From NCBI GenBank assembly GCA_004154925.1, contig QJNS01000136.1, positions 1 to 64,000 of the forward strand: a stretch of DNA of 64,000 nt. The letters run 5' to 3'. This document shows, in pieces, positions 60,201-64,000 of the stretch. The position numbers and the translations under genes are program-made. The stretch's first letter is position 1. Each line of letters starts with the position of its first letter. The notes beneath the pieces were generated by a model. That model was not told the origin of the DNA, searched no databases, and saw only the letters and a list, made by a program, of their open reading frames with translations. The stretch comes from Monosporascus cannonballus (taxonomy: Eukaryota > Ascomycota > Sordariomycetes > Xylariales).

Positions 60201-63200
60201 AAATAACTTATTTTTACGAAATAACCTTAAAAACGGTAATAAAATCTCGGACTAAAAAATAACCGAAATGAATATTAAAATAAAAATAATTTGCGCTTTA
60301 AAAACAGCTTTAAAAACAGGTAATAAAATCCTTAATTAAAAAATAACCGGAACCGGTATTAAAATAATTTATAACAAGGTGAAATCAATAACATAATTTT
60401 TATTAAGGCATTTTTATATTAACTAAATAATATTTAATTATTTTAAGATATAAATTATTCCTTATAGAAAATATATATTATACGTAACCAATTTTAAATA
60501 TTATGTATATGTTATAAAATTATATTAATATAACCGAAACTTTAAAAAAATAAATATTTTACGCTTTAATATTATTACAAATATATATTAATTAAAACAT
60601 CTTATAATTATTAAAAATTTATATGTTCGGTAATATTACGAAAGGTTTATATTATAAATGAGATTTCTTATTACAAAAAATATAATATTTACATAAATAT
60701 TAAATATTAATAATATAATTCGAAATATCTTTTATAATAATAACAAATAAAACAAAATTTATATTATAACGGATTATACCGGCTTTATAAATTATTAAAT
60801 TATTAAATTAATTACGAACTTTTAATTAATTACGGTTTTCGTAATTTAACGAAAAAGGTATATAAACCAGATATTATATAAATAATATAAAAAATATTTA
60901 TAACTTTATAAACCGGGCCGCCTACTTAAGAAATACATATTATATAATTATTTTATAAATATTATAATTTACGGAATTATACAAATAATAAATATATAAA
61001 TTATGCATAAAAACGCGGCAAAAAATATTTATACGTAATCTTTAAATATTTAATATTATTATATAATCTGAATAAAAATTTCCAAAAAAACTTAAACGCA
61101 AATATTACGCCTAAGACGAATAAAATCTTAAAACTCGAAAACGTAAAAATAATTATTAATATATAAGTTATAATAATATGCAAAAAAAATTAAAACGGAA
61201 AAAAAATGTTAAAAAATACTTAAAAATATTAGTTAGTAAATTAATTACAAACGGGATATACGAGCTAACCGAAATTATACATTATATTTAATTATAATAA
61301 ATATAATATTTTTATATAATTTTACGAAAAATAAAACGTTTAAACGGAATATAACTAATTAAAATTATGTAAATTATAAACTTAATTATTTATATTAATT
61401 TCGTTAATAATTATATTACGTATTATATTATAAAATATTATTTTCTTTATTTACGGTTTTATTATCGAAAAAACACAAATTACGTTAATATAATAACCAG
61501 ATAATTACGGTAATATATAAAATATTTCCGAAATTAATTAATTAAAATTACGTAAATAACAAAATTATATTAATATTAAAATTATAATACAAATAATATG
61601 TCGCTTATATAAAAATATATTACAAAATAACCAAAAAATAAAAAACTATATTAAGGGTTTATTTTCGTTTAATAAATCTTTATTTTGCTTATCCAATAAT
61701 AATAATAATGATAACGGACCGTTTTAATTAGAATTATTAATTAAATTATCGATAATTTACATCATAAATTCATAATTTTCTTTCGTATACGGAATATTAC
61801 GGTCGTCCTAAACCAAATTATTTTTAACAAATTCGGTATTAAAAACGTTTTGGGTAATTATGTTAAAGTTATTTATAAATTAATTTTCGTTTCTTGTCGT
61901 ATCCAGTTAATTAAGCTTACTTACGTCGTTAATAATAAATACGGTATTATTAAAATTGATAAACTTAATTTTTATAGTTTTACAGCCCGTAACCAAAATA
62001 TTTTCGGATTCCCAGCTATTTTTTTAATTTAAGATCAATATCCCTTAATAAGCCAAAAATTCCAAAATAAAAAATAAACGCGTTCGAAAATTTCGTTACG
62101 AAAATATTAAATAATATAATACTTATTTTATAAAAAAACATAACGGACATAAAATTCGCATTATAAAGATATACGGTTCCTAATTACAAACGAATTTCGG
62201 AAAAAAATAATATTAATATTATATATATTATTTTTCGACCGGCGGAATTTGCTAATAAACTACAGATTATAATATTCGCCTTTTCGATTAAATATTTTTT
62301 ATATTTCCTTTTTAAATTTTATTAAAACCAAGCTTAATATTAAAATCGAATTAATAAGAATTTAATTTAATATTATAGAACGTAATATCTAATTAAAATA
62401 AAACATTTTTTACCGTAATTAAATTAATTAATTCTATAAAAAATAATAATATCGGTATTAACCGCCTAATATAATTAATATTATTATATCGTATAATATA
62501 CAAAAAATATAAATAAATTTGGGCTTTTTAAAAAAACGGTAATAATTTCGTAATTTCTTATTAATAAAAACGGTATTAATTAATTATTAATTATTATTTT
62601 TAATAAATTTAAAAAATTATCCTTTTATAAAATATTAACCGTATTAAAAATATTTCCGGCCCTATAGTTATCCGATAAAAAAACCTTATTCGATACGTTT
62701 TAATTAACATTACGTTATCTAATAAATAATATAAATAAGTTATATTTCCGAATTAAAAAATTAAATATTTACGATTTATCCGCTAAATTATTTATATTAC
62801 CAAATAACGTATTATCAGTAAATAATAACAAAACATTTTCGTTAAAAAAATCCCTATTTATTAACGCGTCTTAATCAAAATTCCGCAATATTTCCTTTAT
62901 TTATCCAGCACGATTAAAATATTTAAAAACTATATTATATACGATAAATTCAAATTCGGTGACAGTTAACCGAAAGTATATATATTTTATAAATTCGGTA
63001 AATTCGGCTTTCGAAAAAAGGGTTTTAATTAAAATATTCTGGAAAACTTTATATATATTAAACGTTGTTATTATAAGTAATTCGTATCGAATACGTAATT
63101 TCTATAAAAATAATCCAAATATACCAATATTATATATATAAAGGATAAAAAATTCGAAAAAGTAAAATTTCGATAATTTTTAATATAATTACGATATTCT

Positions 63201-64000
63201 ATTTAAAAATTAACGATCCGTATTTAAAGTTATTTATATTTTATACGTTTCAACTATATTATCGGGTTAATAAGTACGTATAATTATAAACAAAAAATTT
63301 ATTTATATATGGAATAAAATAAAAATAAAAAAGAATTACTCTTTCTTATCGAATGAATCGGCTATTTCGGCTTAATTAATCTACATTTTCCGGATATAAC
63401 TAATTATTTTCTAATTTTTATAAATAAGATAAAAACGTTTCGAAAACCGATAAAATTTTTTTTTTAAATCCATATATTTTTTTTAAAAAGGTTTTCGATA
63501 AACGCCATAAATACCGTTAATAATGCCTTCGTTTTCGTTAATTACATTTAACAAAATCGAACGGCGCTTATTATACGATATATATTTTAACTTAAAAAAT
63601 CGGGAAAACTTTTATTTATTACGTTTATAAAATATATTAATAAAAACCGGAAATAAAATCCGGATAATATTAATTACGAACTAACAGAAAGTATTAAACA
63701 ATATTAAATGTTATTATAATGTTTTATAAAACCATTTTATTTTATAATATTAATTAAACCGGAATATAAATCACTTTAACCCTTTTTTAAAAATAGAGCT
63801 GTAATAACGAATAAAGGCAGTAATAATATTCCGCATAACGGTACCGTATCGAAATATCATATTACAAACATAATTTTAAATATTAAAATTATTTTACCAA
63901 AATATAATATCGTTTTATTATACCTAATTATAAAACATAACTTATTTTAATTAAAACTATATTATTATAAAAAAATTGATACGGTTATTTTAATTGTCTT
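54273..64000. other. extremely AT-rich, RIP-like block of unassigned origin
   Basis: About 9.7 kb of very AT-rich DNA (long A/T runs, frequent TA, scattered CG) continuing past the window end. No open frame exceeds ~60 codons and none shows a motif I trust. I found no LTR pair, reverse transcriptase box or integrase box as in the 7.5-48 kb block, and no sequence shared with families A, B or C. The texture matches RIP-destroyed repeats, so a transposon graveyard or a subtelomere/centromere-type AT isochore are both possible. Confidence 0.6.
60230..60367. repeat. 55-bp direct repeat pair in the AT block
   Basis: 60230-60284 and 60312-60367 share AAAAAC(A)GGTAATAAAATC...CTAAAAAATAACCG..., spaced about 82 bp. 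Shorter AAAAATAACTTATT words precede them (60180-60215). Possibly a decayed minisatellite or part of a lost LTR. Confidence 0.45.

Noticed and set aside
23577..64000. Possibility that the AT-rich DNA is mitochondrial or a CRISPR-like array
   Set aside because: Nested LTR elements with target duplications show nuclear transposons; the short repeats are too few and irregular for a CRISPR array.

Overview
The window looks like nuclear DNA of a filamentous ascomycete (Pezizomycotina). The reasons are short introns with fungal splice and branch signals, a large fungus-specific low-complexity protein, a fringe-like type II glycosyltransferase, and above all very AT-rich blocks of dead retrotransposons with the marks of repeat-induced point mutation (RIP). 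In those blocks C-to-T and G-to-A changes dominate, CAA/CAG codons have become stops, zinc-knuckle Cys/His codons have become Tyr, and CpG is still common.

Layout. (1) 1-7489: ordinary balanced DNA with one large conserved fungal gene (1450-5118, one C-terminal intron) and a GC-balanced solo LTR (6517 onward). (2) 7490-48360: about 41 kb of nested, RIP-degraded transposons. It starts with a pogo/Fot1-like transposase relic. Three Ty3/gypsy LTR families follow, which I call A (LTR about 430 bp, 7.24-7.26 kb elements), B (LTR about 370-400 bp) and C (LTR 189 bp). Integrase with a C-terminal chromodomain is readable in A and B. (3) 48361-53748: balanced DNA with a two-exon glycosyltransferase gene on the minus strand (49101-50677) and a single-pass cell-surface protein gene on the plus strand (51763-52755). 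(4) 53749-54272: two more B-family LTR pieces and a small MITE-like inverted-repeat element. (5) 54273-64000: an extremely AT-rich block that I cannot assign to a family, running off the window end.

Nesting order, read from target-site duplications (TSDs) and split LTRs. A1 (8736-15975, +) sits inside the 5' LTR of B1 (TSD CATTT/TATTT). A2 (16332-23576, -) sits inside the gag of B1 (TSD ATAAA/ATAAA). C1 (24426-31739, -) lies between B1 gag and B2 reverse transcriptase with no matching TSD. B2 ends at 35643 against the pol of B3. B3 contains a solo B LTR (36201-36571, TSD CTTTT), and its own 3' LTR was split by B4 (37224-48313, TSD TCGTA/CCGTA). B4 in turn contains A3 (38955-46209, -), which has no matching TSD. 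When the insertions are removed, the split LTRs return to family length (398 bp for B1, 369 bp for B3).

Most interesting points. (a) Family B seems to have a primer-binding site complementary to the predicted 5' end of its own transcript, which suggests Tf1-type self-priming rather than tRNA priming. (b) The family B LTR has a minisatellite upstream of the TATA box with 35-36 bp units in several copies, but the unit sequence is unrelated from copy to copy. (c) The two nested elements without TSDs (C1, A3) both lie where host-element sequence is missing or mismatched, which suggests deletion by recombination between sibling insertions. The three host genes show no functional link to one another. 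All coordinates and motifs were read by eye; no database search was possible.
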